Counted from the stretch's first letter, positions 1-8,137 are shown. The stretch is 64,000 nt of DNA from Ideonella sp041287625 (GCF_041287625.1 NZ_JBGGNH010000052.1:171624-235623), one strand, 5' to 3'. Numbers and translations: made by a program. Notes: generated from the sequence alone by a model not told the origin.

Positions 1-1681
1 GCTGTCGGCCACCAAGAGCGTGCTGGAGCGGCGCGACACCATCGTGGTCGCCTCGGTCAGCGCGATCTACGGCATCGGCAAGCCGGAGGATTACACGCAG
101 ATGCGCTTCATTTTGCGCAATGGCGACAAGATGGGCCAGCGCGACGTGATCGCGCAGCTGATCCGCATGCAGTACACCCGCAACGAGACGGATTTCTCCC
201 GTGGCAGTTTCCGCGTGCGCGGCGACACCATCGATGTCTTCCCGGCCGAGCATTCGGAACTGGCGGTGCGCATCGAGCTGTTCGACGACGAGGTGGAGGC
301 GCTGTCGCTGCTGGACCCGCTGACCGGCAGGGTCCAGCAGAAAGTGCCGCGCTTCACGATCTACCCGTCCAGCCACTACGTGACACCGCGCGATCGCGTG
401 CTGGCGGCCATCGACGCCATCAAGACGGAGCTGCGCGAACGGCTGGCGTTTTTCGTCAAGGAAGGCAAGCTTGTGGAGGCGCAGCGCGTGGAGCAGCGCA
501 CCCGCTTCGACCTGGAGATGCTGCAGGAGGTTGGCCACTGCAAGGGGATCGAGAACTACAGCCGCCATCTTTCGGGCGCCGCGCCCGGCGACCCGCCGCC
601 GACGATGGTGGACTACATGCCAAAGGACGCGCTGATGTTTCTGGACGAGAGCCACGTGCTGATCGGCCAGTTCAGCGGCATGTACAACGGCGACCGGGCG
701 CGCAAGACCACGCTGGTCGAATATGGCTTTCGCCTGCCCAGCGCGCTGGACAACCGGCCGCTGAAGTTCGCCGAGTTCGAAACCAAGATGCGGCAGTGCG
801 TGTTCGTGTCGGCCACACCGGCCGACTACGAGAAGCAGCACGCAGGCCAGGTGGTCGAACAGTTGGTGCGGCCGACCGGTCTGGTCGACCCCATCGTGGA
901 AGTGCGGCCGGCGCAGCAGCAGGTGGATGACGTTTTGCAGGAGATCCGCGAGACGGTGGAGAAGGGTGAGCGGGTGCTGATCACCACGCTGACCAAGCGC
1001 ATGTCCGAGCAGCTGACCGACTACCTGACCGACAACGGCGTGAAGGTGCGCTACCTGCACTCGGACATCGACACGGTGGAACGCGTGGAGATCCTGCGCG
1101 ACCTGCGGCTGGGGGTGTTCGACGTGCTGGTGGGCATCAACCTGCTGCGCGAAGGGCTGGATATCCCCGAGGTCAGCTTGGTGGCAATCCTGGATGCCGA
1201 CAAGGAAGGCTTCCTGCGCGCTGAGCGCAGCTTGGTGCAGACCATTGGCCGGGCCGCGCGCAACGTCAATGGCCGCGCCATCCTCTACGCGGACCGCATC
1301 ACCGATTCAATGCGCCGGGCAATGGACGAAACCGAGCGCCGCCGTGCCAAGCAGGTCGCGTTCAACGAGGCCAATGGCATCGTGCCGCGCGGCATCCGCA
1401 AGCAGGTGCGCGAGATGATCGACGGCGTGGTGGCCGAAAAGTCAGGCAAGGACGACCTGCGTTTTGCCCAGCAGGCAGCCGAGGTCGAGGCGATGAGCGA
1501 GAAGGACCTGAGCAAGCGCATCAAGCTGCTGGAAAAGCAGATGCTGGAGCACGCCAAGAGCCTGGAATTCGAGAAGGCGGCCCGGATCCGCGACCAATTG
1601 GCCCTGTTGCGCGAACAGGCATTTGGCGGCGGCAGCACGCACGACAGCAGCGCCGTGAGCTTGGTCGCCGCCAGCCGCTGA
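1..1681 (+). CDS. uvrB: UvrABC excinuclease subunit B, 3' part
   Basis: UvrB is the DNA-loading helicase-like subunit of nucleotide excision repair; it receives damage from UvrA and recruits UvrC. The frame is open from base 2, so the gene begins before the window. By comparison with the family (about 670-700 residues) roughly the first 130 residues are missing, including the Walker A loop. The visible 560 residues start in LSATKS..ERRDTIVVASVSAIYG. They contain the motif II box DESHV (near 645-660), motif III SATPADYE, motif VI QTIGRAARN (near 1236-1262) and a C-terminal UVR domain (about 1500-1625) that contacts UvrC. The stop is TGA at 1679-1681. It is followed by the iscR promoter region and is not part of the isc operon. 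Confidence 0.97.
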   Translation, partial: LSATKSVLERRDTIVVASVSAIYGIGKPEDYTQMRFILRNGDKMGQRDVIAQLIRMQYTRNETDFSRGSFRVRGDTIDVFPAEHSELAVRIELFDDEVEALSLLDPLTGRVQQKVPRFTIYPSSHYVTPRDRVLAAIDAIKTELRERLAFFVKEGKLVEAQRVEQRTRFDLEMLQEVGHCKGIENYSRHLSGAAPGDPPPTMVDYMPKDALMFLDESHVLIGQFSGMYNGDRARKTTLVEYGFRLPSALDNRPLKFAEFETKMRQCVFVSATPADYEKQHAGQVVEQLVRPTGLVDPIVEVRPAQQQVDDVLQEIRETVEKGERVLITTLTKRMSEQLTDYLTDNGVKVRYLHSDIDTVERVEILRDLRLGVFDVLVGINLLREGLDIPEVSLVAILDADKEGFLRAERSLVQTIGRAARNVNGRAILYADRITDSMRRAMDETERRRAKQVAFNEANGIVPRGIRKQVREMIDGVVAEKSGKDDLRFAQQAAEVEAMSEKDLSKRIKLLEKQMLEHAKSLEFEKAARIRDQLALLREQAFGGGSTHDSSAVSLVAASR

Positions 1682-1969
1682 GCCCGGTTTTCCCTGGGAG
1701 CGTGCCATTTCCGTTGCTTTTCCGTGGCGCCGCATGACCGGACACCTGGTAAGGAAATTTCCTGGCGGCCCACGGAACCTTTGGCCGGGATACACGACTA
1801 AAAGACTCGGCTTCGCCTATAATCGAGCAAATCACTCGGGATCTTCCGAGGGTTAACCCGGCGCCACAGTGGTCATCCGCTTTGGCAACCGGGCGCTGGT
1901 GACGAAGCCGGCCGCGGGGCGCGATGTTCCGCTGGCATGTGTCGCCAACCGAGAAGACAGGAGAGTCTC
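1682..1969. other. uvrB-iscR intergenic region
   Basis: This 288-base non-coding stretch carries the isc promoter. Visible elements are a perfect 12-bp palindrome AGGAAATTTCCT (1752-1763), an IscR type-1-like site (1790-1814), a TATAAT -10 box (1818-1823), and an inverted repeat CTCGG-N6-CCGAG (1835-1850) in the early transcribed leader. I see no clear terminator for uvrB. Confidence 0.6.
1790..1823 (+). promoter_or_regulatory. isc operon promoter with IscR type-1 site
   Basis: The 25 bases from 1790 to 1814 agree at about 20 positions with the known IscR type-1 consensus (ATASYYGACTRWWWYAGTCRRSTAT): ATAC, CGACTAAAA and the ACTCGGCT half are visible. The -10 hexamer TATAAT is at 1818-1823. 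The weak -35 (ACGACT, 1794-1799, 18-bp spacer) lies inside the site. In E. coli this arrangement lets [2Fe-2S]-IscR repress its own operon when clusters are plentiful; the same control is inferred here. Confidence 0.75.
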
Positions 1970-2503
1970 ATGCGTCTGACCACCAAAGGCCGCTTTGCGG
2001 TAACCGCCATGATCGATCTGGCGCTGCGTTCGAACAACGGGCCCGTGGCCCTGGCTGCGATCAGCCAACGTCAGCAGATCTCCTTGTCGTATCTGGAGCA
2101 ACTGTTCGGCAAGCTGCGTCGCCACGAGCTGGTCGAAAGCACGCGTGGCCCGGGCGGCGGCTATTCCCTGGGCCGCAAGGCCGAGGAAATCAGCGTCGCC
2201 GACATCATCGTCGCGGTCGATGAGCCCATCGACGCGACCGGCTGCGCCGGCAAGGAAAATTGCATGGGCGAGGATGCCGGTCGCTGCATGACCCACGAAC
2301 TGTGGGCCAATCTGAATGCGAAGATGATCGAGTACCTTGACTCCATCAGCCTGCGCAAGCTGGTTGATGATCAGCTGGACAAGGGCCTGTCGATCGAGGA
2401 AGCGCCGATCAAGCGTGCCATCTCGACCGTGCCTGTCGTCAAGCCGATCAAGGTCACCGCGCCGAACTCCGTGTTCGCGCTGGGCAACGCCTTTTCCAAG
2501 TAA
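1970..2503 (+). CDS. iscR: Fe-S cluster regulator IscR (Rrf2 family)
   Basis: A 177-residue Rrf2-family winged-helix repressor that senses iron-sulfur cluster status and controls the isc operon. The N-terminus MRLTTKGRFAVTAMIDLAL is typical. The winged helix covers roughly residues 1-80, with the wing GPGGGYSLGR. The [2Fe-2S] ligands C-x5-C-x7-C are seen in CAGKENC..GEDAGRC. I chose ATG 1970 over an in-frame ATG at 1937 because it matches the family N-terminus and has the Shine-Dalgarno ACAGGAGAG just upstream. It is first in the isc operon, and its own binding site overlaps its promoter. Confidence 0.96.
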   Translation: MRLTTKGRFAVTAMIDLALRSNNGPVALAAISQRQQISLSYLEQLFGKLRRHELVESTRGPGGGYSLGRKAEEISVADIIVAVDEPIDATGCAGKENCMGEDAGRCMTHELWANLNAKMIEYLDSISLRKLVDDQLDKGLSIEEAPIKRAISTVPVVKPIKVTAPNSVFALGNAFSK

Positions 2504-2522
2504 GCCAGGCGTTGGCCTGCAT

Positions 2523-2554
2523 CACGCCAGCCGCTGGGCGGCTCGGCCGGCGTG
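2523..2554 (+). other. hairpin between iscR and iscS
   Basis: CACGCC (2523-2528) pairs with GGCGTG (2549-2554). After one A-C mismatch, GCCG (2530-2533) pairs with CGGC (2544-2547), leaving a 10-base loop. There is no following T-run, so it is not a terminator. In E. coli a structure in the iscR-iscS gap protects the iscR part of the message after small-RNA-directed decay of the rest; a similar role here is inference only. Confidence 0.5.
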
Positions 2555-2626
2555 GTGAATGGTGCTGCCCTGCAGCGCCCTTGTTTCCCTCACTGCCGTG
2601 CATTTGAAGCGCAAGAAGACCCGATC

Positions 2627-3847
2627 ATGGACATGACCCCGCACTTCCCAATCTACATGGACTACGGCGCGACCACCCCGGTGGATCCGCGTGTTGTGGA
2701 CGTGATGGTGCCGTGGTTGCGCGAGCATTTCGGCAACCCGGCGTCTCGCAGCCATGCCTGGGGCTGGGAAGCGGAAGAGGCGGTCGAGAAGGCGCGCGTG
2801 CAGGTGGCTGACCTGATCGGCGCCGACCCGCGCGAGATCGTCTGGACCTCCGGCGCCACCGAGTCCAACAACCTGGCGCTGAAGGGCGCGGCCCACTTCT
2901 ACCAGAGCAAGGGCAAGCACCTGATCACGGTGAAGACCGAGCACAAGGCCGTGCTGGACACCACGCGCGAGCTGGAGCGGCAAGGCTTCGAGGTGACCTA
3001 CCTCGACGTGAAGGAAGACGGGCTGCTGGACTTCGAGGCCTTCAAGGCGGCGATCCGCCCTGACACCATCGTCGCCTCGGTGATGTTCGTCAACAACGAG
3101 ATCGGCGTGATCCAGGACATCGCGGCGCTGGGTACGCTGTGCCGCGAGCGCGGCGTGATCTTCCACGTCGACGCGGCCCAGGCCACTGGCAAGGTCGAGA
3201 TCGACATGAAGACCTTGCCGGTCGACCTGATGAGCCTGGCCTCGCACAAGACCTACGGCCCCAAGGGCATCGGCGCGTTGTATGTGCGCCGCAAGCCGCG
3301 TGTGCGACTGGAAGCGCAGATGCACGGCGGTGGCCATGAGCGCGGCCTGCGTTCGGGCACGCTGCCCACGCACCAGATCATTGGCATGGGCGAAGCCTTC
3401 CGCATCGCCAAGGAAGAGATGGCGAGCGAACACGCACGCATCTCGGCACTGCACCAGCGGCTGTTGAAGGGCCTGTCGGAGATCGACCAGACCTTCATCA
3501 ACGGCGACCTGACCCGCCGCGTGCCGCACAACCTGAACATCTCGTTCAACTACGTCGAAGGCGAGTCGCTGATCATGGGTGTCAAGGGACTGGCGGTGTC
3601 GTCCGGCTCGGCCTGCACCTCGGCCAGCCTGGAGCCCAGCTACGTGCTGCGCGCGCTGGGCCGCAGCGATGAGCTGGCGCACTCCAGCCTGCGCATGACC
3701 ATCGGCCGTTTCACGACCGAAGAAGAGATCGACTACGCGATCAGCGTGCTGAAGGATCGCGTGGCCAAGCTGCGTGACCTGTCGCCGCTGTGGGACATGT
3801 ACCGCGACGGCATCGACATCTCCAGCATCCAGTGGAGCGCGCATTGA
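2627..3847 (+). CDS. iscS: cysteine desulfurase IscS
   Basis: A PLP enzyme of 406 residues that takes sulfur from cysteine and passes it as persulfide to IscU for Fe-S assembly, and to tRNA thiolation enzymes. The fold-type I aminotransferase class V signature is clear: YMDYGATTPVDPRV at the N-terminus, the PLP lysine in SLASHKTYGPKG, and the flexible-loop catalytic cysteine in SSGSACTSASLEPS. The C-terminus ending IQWSAH is typical and forms the IscU-contact tail. ATG 2627 gives the family N-terminus; an in-frame ATG upstream at 2552 would add unrelated residues. It is second in the isc operon, 123 bases after iscR. Confidence 0.97.
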   Translation: MDMTPHFPIYMDYGATTPVDPRVVDVMVPWLREHFGNPASRSHAWGWEAEEAVEKARVQVADLIGADPREIVWTSGATESNNLALKGAAHFYQSKGKHLITVKTEHKAVLDTTRELERQGFEVTYLDVKEDGLLDFEAFKAAIRPDTIVASVMFVNNEIGVIQDIAALGTLCRERGVIFHVDAAQATGKVEIDMKTLPVDLMSLASHKTYGPKGIGALYVRRKPRVRLEAQMHGGGHERGLRSGTLPTHQIIGMGEAFRIAKEEMASEHARISALHQRLLKGLSEIDQTFINGDLTRRVPHNLNISFNYVEGESLIMGVKGLAVSSGSACTSASLEPSYVLRALGRSDELAHSSLRMTIGRFTTEEEIDYAISVLKDRVAKLRDLSPLWDMYRDGIDISSIQWSAH

Positions 3848-3863
3848 CGGCATGACAACCCCC

Positions 3864-3922
3864 GGCTGCGGGCCTACCGCAGCCACCCCCCGAGGGGGTG
3901 CGGGGCCGCTTGGGAGCGGCCC
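3864..3922 (+). repeat. array of three hairpins between iscS and iscU
   Basis: Three adjacent perfect stem-loops fill the intercistronic gap: GGCTGCGG/CCGCAGCC (3864-3871, 3877-3884), ACCCCC/GGGGGT (3885-3890, 3894-3899) and GGGCCGCT/AGCGGCCC (3903-3910, 3915-3922). No T-run follows. The tight packing looks like a REP/BIME-type palindromic repeat that could slow exonucleases and set the iscS to iscU message ratio. Whether it is repeated elsewhere in the genome cannot be seen here. Confidence 0.6.
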
Positions 3923-3966
3923 GGCGCCGGCCCTGCGGCAGTGATCAAGACAGACAGGAGTTCGAA

Positions 3967-4386
3967 ATGGCATACAGCGACAAGGTCATCGACCACTACG
4001 AAAACCCGCGCAACGTGGGTGCCTTCGACAAGGGCGACGAAAGCGTTGGCACCGGCATGGTGGGCGCACCGGCTTGCGGCGACGTGATGAAACTGCAGAT
4101 CAAGGTCAACCCGGTGTCGGGCCTGATCGAAGACGCGCGCTTCAAGACCTACGGTTGTGGCTCGGCCATCGCCTCGTCGTCGCTGGTCACCGAATGGGTG
4201 AAGGGCAAGACGCTGGACCAGGCGCTGACCATCAAGAACACCCACATCGCCGAAGAACTGGCGCTGCCGCCGGTGAAGATCCACTGCTCCATCCTGGCCG
4301 AAGACGCGATCAAGGCTGCGGTGGACGACTACAAGGCCCGCCACGCCACCGCTTCGGTCCCGCAGGTCGCCACGGAAGCGAACTGA
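3967..4386 (+). CDS. iscU: Fe-S cluster scaffold IscU
   Basis: The 139-residue scaffold on which [2Fe-2S] clusters are built from IscS persulfide and iron before transfer by HscA/HscB. The three ligand cysteines are present in GAPACGDVMKL, KTYGCGSAIASSS and KIHCSILAED, and the HscA-recognition motif LPPVK directly precedes the last one. ATG 3967 gives the invariant MAYSDKVIDHYENPRNVG and follows the Shine-Dalgarno CAGGAG; a longer in-frame start at 3898 would be translated from the hairpin array. One base separates the stop from iscA. Confidence 0.98.
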   Translation: MAYSDKVIDHYENPRNVGAFDKGDESVGTGMVGAPACGDVMKLQIKVNPVSGLIEDARFKTYGCGSAIASSSLVTEWVKGKTLDQALTIKNTHIAEELALPPVKIHCSILAEDAIKAAVDDYKARHATASVPQVATEAN

Positions 4387-4387
4387 C

Positions 4388-4711
4388 ATGGCGGTGACCC
4401 TCAGCGAGGCCGCAGCGCGCCATGTGACGCGCTACCTGGCGCGCCGTGGCAAGGGCGTGGGCGTGCGCCTGGGCGTGAAGACCACCGGCTGCTCCGGCCT
4501 GGCTTACAAGCTGGAATACGCCGACGACATCACTCCGGAAGACGTGATCTTCGAGGACCATGGCGTGAAGGTGCTGATCGACCCGAAAAGCCTCCCTTAC
4601 CTGGACGGGACCGAGCTGGATTTCGTGCGCGAAGGCCTGAACGAAGGCTTCAAGTTCCACAACCCGCGCGAGAAAGACCGCTGCGGCTGCGGAGAGTCCT
4701 TCCGGGTTTGA
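4388..4711 (+). CDS. iscA: A-type Fe-S carrier IscA
   Basis: A 107-residue A-type carrier that moves Fe-S clusters to apo-proteins. The three conserved cysteines lie in TTGCSGLAYKLEYAD and the C-terminal CGCGESFRV. Length and motifs match IscA rather than ErpA by operon position, directly after iscU with a single-base gap. Translational coupling to iscU is likely. Confidence 0.96.
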   Translation: MAVTLSEAAARHVTRYLARRGKGVGVRLGVKTTGCSGLAYKLEYADDITPEDVIFEDHGVKVLIDPKSLPYLDGTELDFVREGLNEGFKFHNPREKDRCGCGESFRV

Positions 4712-4946
4712 AGTGCATGCGGGCCAACCGGCCTGCGTTGCGACGAAAATCCGCCGGCTTTGAAAGCTGGCAATCCTGAGCGCGGAGCCCCTGGCCGCGC
4801 TCTTGGTTTTTTGAAGCGCCTCTTTCCTCCCATCCGTTGTTTGACATGACCCACGCCTCGCCCGTGAGCATTCGCCCCGAAGCCCTTCTTGGTCGCCAGG
4901 GCAGCGGCACGCGCCTCTGCGGTGAAATCCAGCCGGCCTTTGCGCC
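4712..4946. other. iscA-hscB gap with hairpin and possible short reading frame
   Basis: This 235-base gap is unusually long for this operon. It holds a hairpin GCGGGCC/GGCCTGC (4719-4725, 4730-4736, one G-U pair). It also holds a 34-codon frame from ATG 4846 (MTHASPVSIRPEAL...) whose TGA (4948-4950) overlaps the hscB ATG as ATGA. Nothing else is recognisable. Confidence 0.4.
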
Positions 4947-5465
4947 ATGAACCTGCAGGACGACGATTTCACACTCTTCGGCCTGCCGGCCCGCTTCGCG
5001 CTGGACCGTGCCGCGCTGGACCAGCGCTGGCGTGAGCTGCAGGGTCGCGTGCACCCCGACCGTTTTGCCGCCGAAGGCGCCGCTGCGCAGCGCGTCGCGA
5101 TGCAATGGTCGGTGCGCATCAACGAAGCCTACCGTCGCCTGAAGGACCCGCTGGCCCGTGCGCAATACCTGTGCGAGCTGCGCGGCGCGGCCATCGAGGC
5201 CGAGAGCAACACCGCCATGCCCACCGGTTTCCTGATGCAGCAGATGGCCTGGCGCGAGGCGCTGGACGATGCGCCGGACGCCGCCGCCGTGCAGTCGCTG
5301 GACGACGAGGTGGCCGGCGACGAGCGCCGCCTGCAGGCCGACATCGGCCGCCTGCTGGACGAGGCCAACGACGCCCCCGAAGCCGCCCGCCAGGTGCGTG
5401 CGCTGATGTTCGTGAACCGCTTCCGCGCCGACCTGGCGCGCCGGCTGGACGCGCACGACCGCTGA
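4947..5465 (+). CDS. hscB: Fe-S co-chaperone HscB (J-domain)
   Basis: A 172-residue J-domain co-chaperone that delivers IscU to HscA and stimulates its ATPase. The J-domain (about residues 1-80) begins DDFTLFGLPARFALD and holds the HPD motif in GRVHPDRFA. The C-terminal half is the helical IscU-binding bundle, with QMAWREALDDA. It lies upstream of hscA with a 27-base gap. Confidence 0.95.
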   Translation: MNLQDDDFTLFGLPARFALDRAALDQRWRELQGRVHPDRFAAEGAAAQRVAMQWSVRINEAYRRLKDPLARAQYLCELRGAAIEAESNTAMPTGFLMQQMAWREALDDAPDAAAVQSLDDEVAGDERRLQADIGRLLDEANDAPEAARQVRALMFVNRFRADLARRLDAHDR

Positions 5466-5492
5466 CTTCCCTGACTTTTCGCTGTACCGCTC

Positions 5493-7352
5493 ATGGCTCT
5501 GCTCCAGATCTCCGAACCCGGCCAGGCGCCGGACCCGCACCAGCGCCGCATCGCGGTGGGCATTGACCTGGGCACCACCAATTCGCTGGTCGCCGCGCTG
5601 CGCCATGGCGTGGCCGAATGCCTGCCGGACGTGCAGGGGCGCACCATGCTGCCGTCGGTCGTGCGCTACCTGGAAGGCAACGGCCGCCAGATCGGCGTGG
5701 ACGCCGCGGCCGCTTCAGCCGAAGACCCGGAAAACACCATCGTCTCGGTCAAGCGCCTGATGGGCCGCAAGCTGGCCGACGTGGCTGGCCACAGCCGGCT
5801 GCCCTACCAGTTCATCGACCAGCCCGGCATGGTGGCGATCCAGACGCGGCAGGGCGCAAAGACACCGGTGGAAGTGTCGGCCGAGATCCTGGCCACGCTG
5901 CGCTTCCGCGCCGAAGACACCTTCAACGACGATGTGTTTGGCGCCGTGATCACCGTGCCGGCGTATTTCGACGATGCCCAGCGCCAGGCGACCAAGGACG
6001 CCGCACAGCTTGCGGGCCTGAACGTGCTGCGCCTGATCAACGAGCCCACCGCGGCTGCGGTCGCCTACGGGTTGGACCACGGCAGCGAGGGCCTGTACGC
6101 CGTCTATGACCTGGGTGGTGGCACGTTCGACATCTCGCTGCTGCGCCTGACGCGCGGCGTTTTCGAAGTGGTCGGCACCGGTGGCGACGCCGCGCTGGGC
6201 GGCGACGACTTCGATCATGCGATTGCCGACTGGGCTGTCAGCGAGGCGGGCCTGACGCTTTCCAGCGCGCAGGACAAGCGCAGCCTGCTGGTGGCGGCAC
6301 GCGTGGCCAAGGAAGCGCTGACCGATGCGGCCGAGACCACGCTGCGGGTCGTGCTGTCTGGCACCGAGCGGGTGTTGCCGCTGAGCCGCGAGCAGTTCGA
6401 GGCGCTGACCAAGCCGCTGCTGGACCGCACCTTGTCTGCCGTGCGCAAGGTGCTGCGCGACGCGAAGCTGGGCCGCGATGAGGTGCAAGGCGTTGTGCTG
6501 GTCGGTGGCGCCACGCGCATGCCGGCGGTGCGTGAGGCCGTGGGCGCACATTTCGGCCGCCCGCCGCTGGTCGACCTGAACCCTGACGAAGTGGTGGCGC
6601 TGGGCGCTGCGATCCAGGCCAATGCGCTGGCCGGCAATGCGCGTGACGGCGACGAGTTGCTGCTGCTGGACGTGATCCCGCTGTCGCTGGGTCTGGAAAC
6701 CATGGGTGGCCTGGCCGAGCGCATCATCGAGCGCAACACCACCATCCCCGTGGCCAAGGCGCAGGACTTCACCACCTTCAAGGACGGCCAGACCGCGATG
6801 GCGCTGCACGTGGTGCAGGGCGAGCGTGAGCTGGTCTCCGAATGCCGCTCGCTGGCCCGCTTCGAATTGCGTGGCATTCCACCGATGGTGGCCGGGGCCG
6901 CGCGCATCCGCGTGACTTTCCAGGTCGATGCCGACGGGCTGCTGGGCGTCAGCGCGAAGGAGCTCATGTCCGGCGTCGAGGCCTCGGTGCAGGTCAAGCC
7001 GAGCTATGGCTTGGCCGACGATCAGATCGCGCAGATGTTGCAGGATGGTTTTGCCAGCGCCGAGACCGACATGCGCGCCCGTGCGCTGCGCGAGGCCAAG
7101 GTCGAGGCCGAGCGCATGCGCCTGGCCACGCTGGCCGCAGTGGCGGCTGATGGCGACCTGCTGAGCCAGGCCGAAGGCGCCGAGCTGCAGCGGCTGCTGG
7201 CCGCTTTGGCCGAAATCGCCGCTGGCGACGATGCCGACCGCATCACCCAGGCCGTCGAGGCACTGGCCGAAGGCACCGAAGCTTTTGCCGCCGCCCGCAT
7301 GAACCGCGGCATCCAGGCCGCGTTGACCGGCCGCAGCCTGGACACGCTCTGA
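5493..7352 (+). CDS. hscA: Fe-S assembly Hsp70 chaperone HscA
   Basis: A 619-residue specialised Hsp70 that uses ATP to help release clusters from IscU. Actin-fold ATPase signatures are seen: GIDLGTTNSLVAAL (about residue 24), VYDLGGGTFDIS, and LVGGATRMPAVREA. The substrate-binding domain (about residue 390 onward) contains VIPLSLGLETMGG, the usual HscA form. Length and its place between hscB and fdx separate it from DnaK. The start at 5493 leaves a short N-terminal extension before the ATPase fold, which is normal for HscA. Confidence 0.97.
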   Translation: MALLQISEPGQAPDPHQRRIAVGIDLGTTNSLVAALRHGVAECLPDVQGRTMLPSVVRYLEGNGRQIGVDAAAASAEDPENTIVSVKRLMGRKLADVAGHSRLPYQFIDQPGMVAIQTRQGAKTPVEVSAEILATLRFRAEDTFNDDVFGAVITVPAYFDDAQRQATKDAAQLAGLNVLRLINEPTAAAVAYGLDHGSEGLYAVYDLGGGTFDISLLRLTRGVFEVVGTGGDAALGGDDFDHAIADWAVSEAGLTLSSAQDKRSLLVAARVAKEALTDAAETTLRVVLSGTERVLPLSREQFEALTKPLLDRTLSAVRKVLRDAKLGRDEVQGVVLVGGATRMPAVREAVGAHFGRPPLVDLNPDEVVALGAAIQANALAGNARDGDELLLLDVIPLSLGLETMGGLAERIIERNTTIPVAKAQDFTTFKDGQTAMALHVVQGERELVSECRSLARFELRGIPPMVAGAARIRVTFQVDADGLLGVSAKELMSGVEASVQVKPSYGLADDQIAQMLQDGFASAETDMRARALREAKVEAERMRLATLAAVAADGDLLSQAEGAELQRLLAALAEIAAGDDADRITQAVEALAEGTEAFAAARMNRGIQAALTGRSLDTL

Positions 7353-7395
7353 GCGCCGCGGCGCTGCGCCAACGCCTGAATACTTTCAAGACACC

Positions 7396-7734
7396 ATGCC
7401 CATCATCCGCATTCTTCCTCATGCCGAGCTGTGCCCGCAGGGCGCCGAGATCACCGCGCCCGAAGGCACCTCGATCTGCGAGGCGCTGCTGGACCATGAC
7501 ATCGAGATCGAGCACGCCTGCGAGATGAGCGCCGCCTGCACCACCTGTCACGTGGTCGTGAAACAGGGTTTCAACTCGCTGGGCGAGATTGATGAGATCG
7601 AGGAGGACCTGCTGGACAAGGCCTGGGGCCTGCAGCCGACCTCACGCCTGTCCTGTCAGGCGATGCTGGCCAAGGAAGACGTGACGATCGAGATTCCGAA
7701 GTACACGATCAACCATGCACGCGAACGGCACTGA
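7396..7734 (+). CDS. fdx: ISC-type [2Fe-2S] ferredoxin
   Basis: A 112-residue adrenodoxin-like ferredoxin that supplies electrons for cluster assembly. The ligand cysteines follow the C-x5-C-x2-C...C pattern in ACEMSAACTTCHVVV and RLSCQAML. It is the last recognised gene of the isc operon. No iscX frame follows in the 133 bases before the next, opposing gene. Confidence 0.96.
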   Translation: MPIIRILPHAELCPQGAEITAPEGTSICEALLDHDIEIEHACEMSAACTTCHVVVKQGFNSLGEIDEIEEDLLDKAWGLQPTSRLSCQAMLAKEDVTIEIPKYTINHARERH

Positions 7735-7867
7735 GCCGACGGGCGTGGTGGCAGCGCTTCAGTCGCCGCGAATGCCGGCATTGCGCCAGCGCGGCCACGG
7801 CGGTTGAGCGGTTCGAATCAACGAGGATGCTGGCGGGGCAGGGCGTCATGCCCTTCGGCCAAAGTCC

Positions 7868-8137
7868 TCAGCCGACGCGGCTGTGCCCGATGTGGAAGGG
7901 CCAGCTGACTTTCCAGCGGCTGGGCTTGGGTGGCTCGGCTTCCCGGTCTTCCAGCAATTCGCGGGAGTGCAGGTACTGCAGCAGGTTTCGCACTTCCGTG
8001 GTCGACACGCCACTGCACTTCTGCAGGTGCGGTTCGGTCACATGGCGCTGCGACAACTCGCTCACCATGCGGCGGTAAGCAGTTCTGCGAAATTCGGCCG
8101 GCAGATCCGGCCAAGCGACGAGCTTGTATTCCTTCAT
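7868..8137 (-). CDS. conserved small protein, possible winged-helix, unknown function
   Basis: An 89-residue protein I cannot assign to a characterised family. It starts MKEYKLVAWPDLP and contains RRMVSELSQRHVTEPHLQKCSGVS, then TTEVRNLLQYLHSRELLEDRE. The helix-turn-helix-like order with a short third helix suggests a winged-helix fold, which is inference. I chose ATG 8137 over an upstream in-frame start at 8293 because the extra residues would run into the tsaD control region. It is divergent from tsaD, sharing about 140 bases of AT-richer upstream DNA. Homologues in other Burkholderiales seem likely but need a search. Confidence 0.7.
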   Translation of the reverse strand: MKEYKLVAWPDLPAEFRRTAYRRMVSELSQRHVTEPHLQKCSGVSTTEVRNLLQYLHSRELLEDREAEPPKPSRWKVSWPFHIGHSRVG

